64,000 nucleotides of DNA. Source: Scleromitrula shiraiana (lineage: Eukaryota > Ascomycota > Leotiomycetes > Helotiales > Sclerotiniaceae). Positions 63,796-64,000 of the stretch are shown one piece after another. The stretch spans positions 1,662,501 to 1,726,500 of the forward strand of contig JABELC010000001.1 of assembly GCA_028455995.1 (NCBI GenBank), written 5' to 3'. Positions within the stretch are counted from its first letter, which is position 1. Each line of letters begins with the position of its first letter. Both the position numbers and the translations under genes were made by a program. The notes beneath the pieces were generated by a model that saw only the letters and a program-made list of their open reading frames with translations, was not told the DNA's origin and searched no databases.

Positions 63796-64000
63796 ATGGC
63801 ACATCTTGCAAGGCTGGGAGCTTTGACAGATGAGCTCGTCACATTGATCACTTCTTTTTCTGCGCAGGTAAATATGTTTTATTCGTACACTCTTACAGTT
63901 TATACTGTTTTACCCCAGCAAAGTTGTTTTCGGGGATTGTACTGATATACTTAGTCTGATGCTACTAGATTCAATGTATGCCGGGAAACCTCTCTGAGGG
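63796..64000 (+). CDS. Possible F-box-type protein, 5' part only
   Basis: An ATG at 63796 opens 24 codons ending at a GTAAAT donor (63868). An intron to the acceptor ATACTTAG at 63954, with TACTGAT upstream as branch site, joins in frame to 63955-64000. The joined start reads GALTDELVTLITSF, then SDATRFNVCRETS, which fits the spacing of an F-box (L-x-D-E-L ... VCR). F-box proteins are substrate adaptors of SCF ubiquitin ligases. Only about 39 codons are present before the window ends, so this is tentative. Confidence 0.35.

Overview
The window looks like nuclear DNA of a filamentous ascomycete (Pezizomycotina, most likely Leotiomycetes of the Sclerotinia/Botrytis type; the class is an inference). 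Genes have short introns (about 49-160 nt) with GT...AG ends and CTAAY/CTGAY-like branch sites. Ordinary gene-bearing DNA is interrupted by extremely AT-rich blocks in which repeats have been destroyed by transition mutations, the signature of repeat-induced point mutation (RIP).

Layout. 1-14291 is dominated by two copies of one Ty1/copia-type LTR retrotransposon on the minus strand, copy B (6615-13233) sitting inside copy A (1039-14291). Each copy has about 159-bp LTRs and 5-bp target duplications. 14292-17351 holds a perfect (AAAAAT)36 microsatellite, a cluster of short tandem and direct repeats, and two small inverted-repeat elements flanked by TA. 18846-30599 is the giant tra1 gene (SAGA/NuA4 scaffold pseudokinase) on the plus strand. 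Then, all on the minus strand, come an aromatic-type aminotransferase (31270-33376), an HSL-type alpha/beta hydrolase (34602-35939) and a MORG1/WDR83-like WD40 protein (36533-37661). A third copy of the copia element (C, 38567-45166, plus strand) splits the gene-bearing DNA, followed by a Zn2Cys6 transcription factor (45711-48676). 48677-57923 is gene-poor, with at least one probable unrecognised multi-exon gene or gene remnant (51096-52010) and other coding-like fragments. The right end carries an aquaporin (57924-59170), a LovD-like serine hydrolase/transacylase of the beta-lactamase family (59526-61191), a GT15 alpha-1,2-mannosyltransferase (62051-63394) and the start of a possible F-box gene running off the edge.

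No operon or obvious pathway links the genes. They are a mix of core housekeeping (tra1, MORG1, the mannosyltransferase, the aminotransferase) and accessory metabolism or transport. All exon-intron structures given here were worked out by hand from reading frame, splice consensus and family similarity, and each was checked to keep frame. The clearest non-gene story is the history of the copia family: three insertions with recognisable target duplications, one nested in another, all mutated almost only by transitions. The domain order (zinc knuckle, protease, integrase, reverse transcriptase, RNase H) can still be read in copy C.
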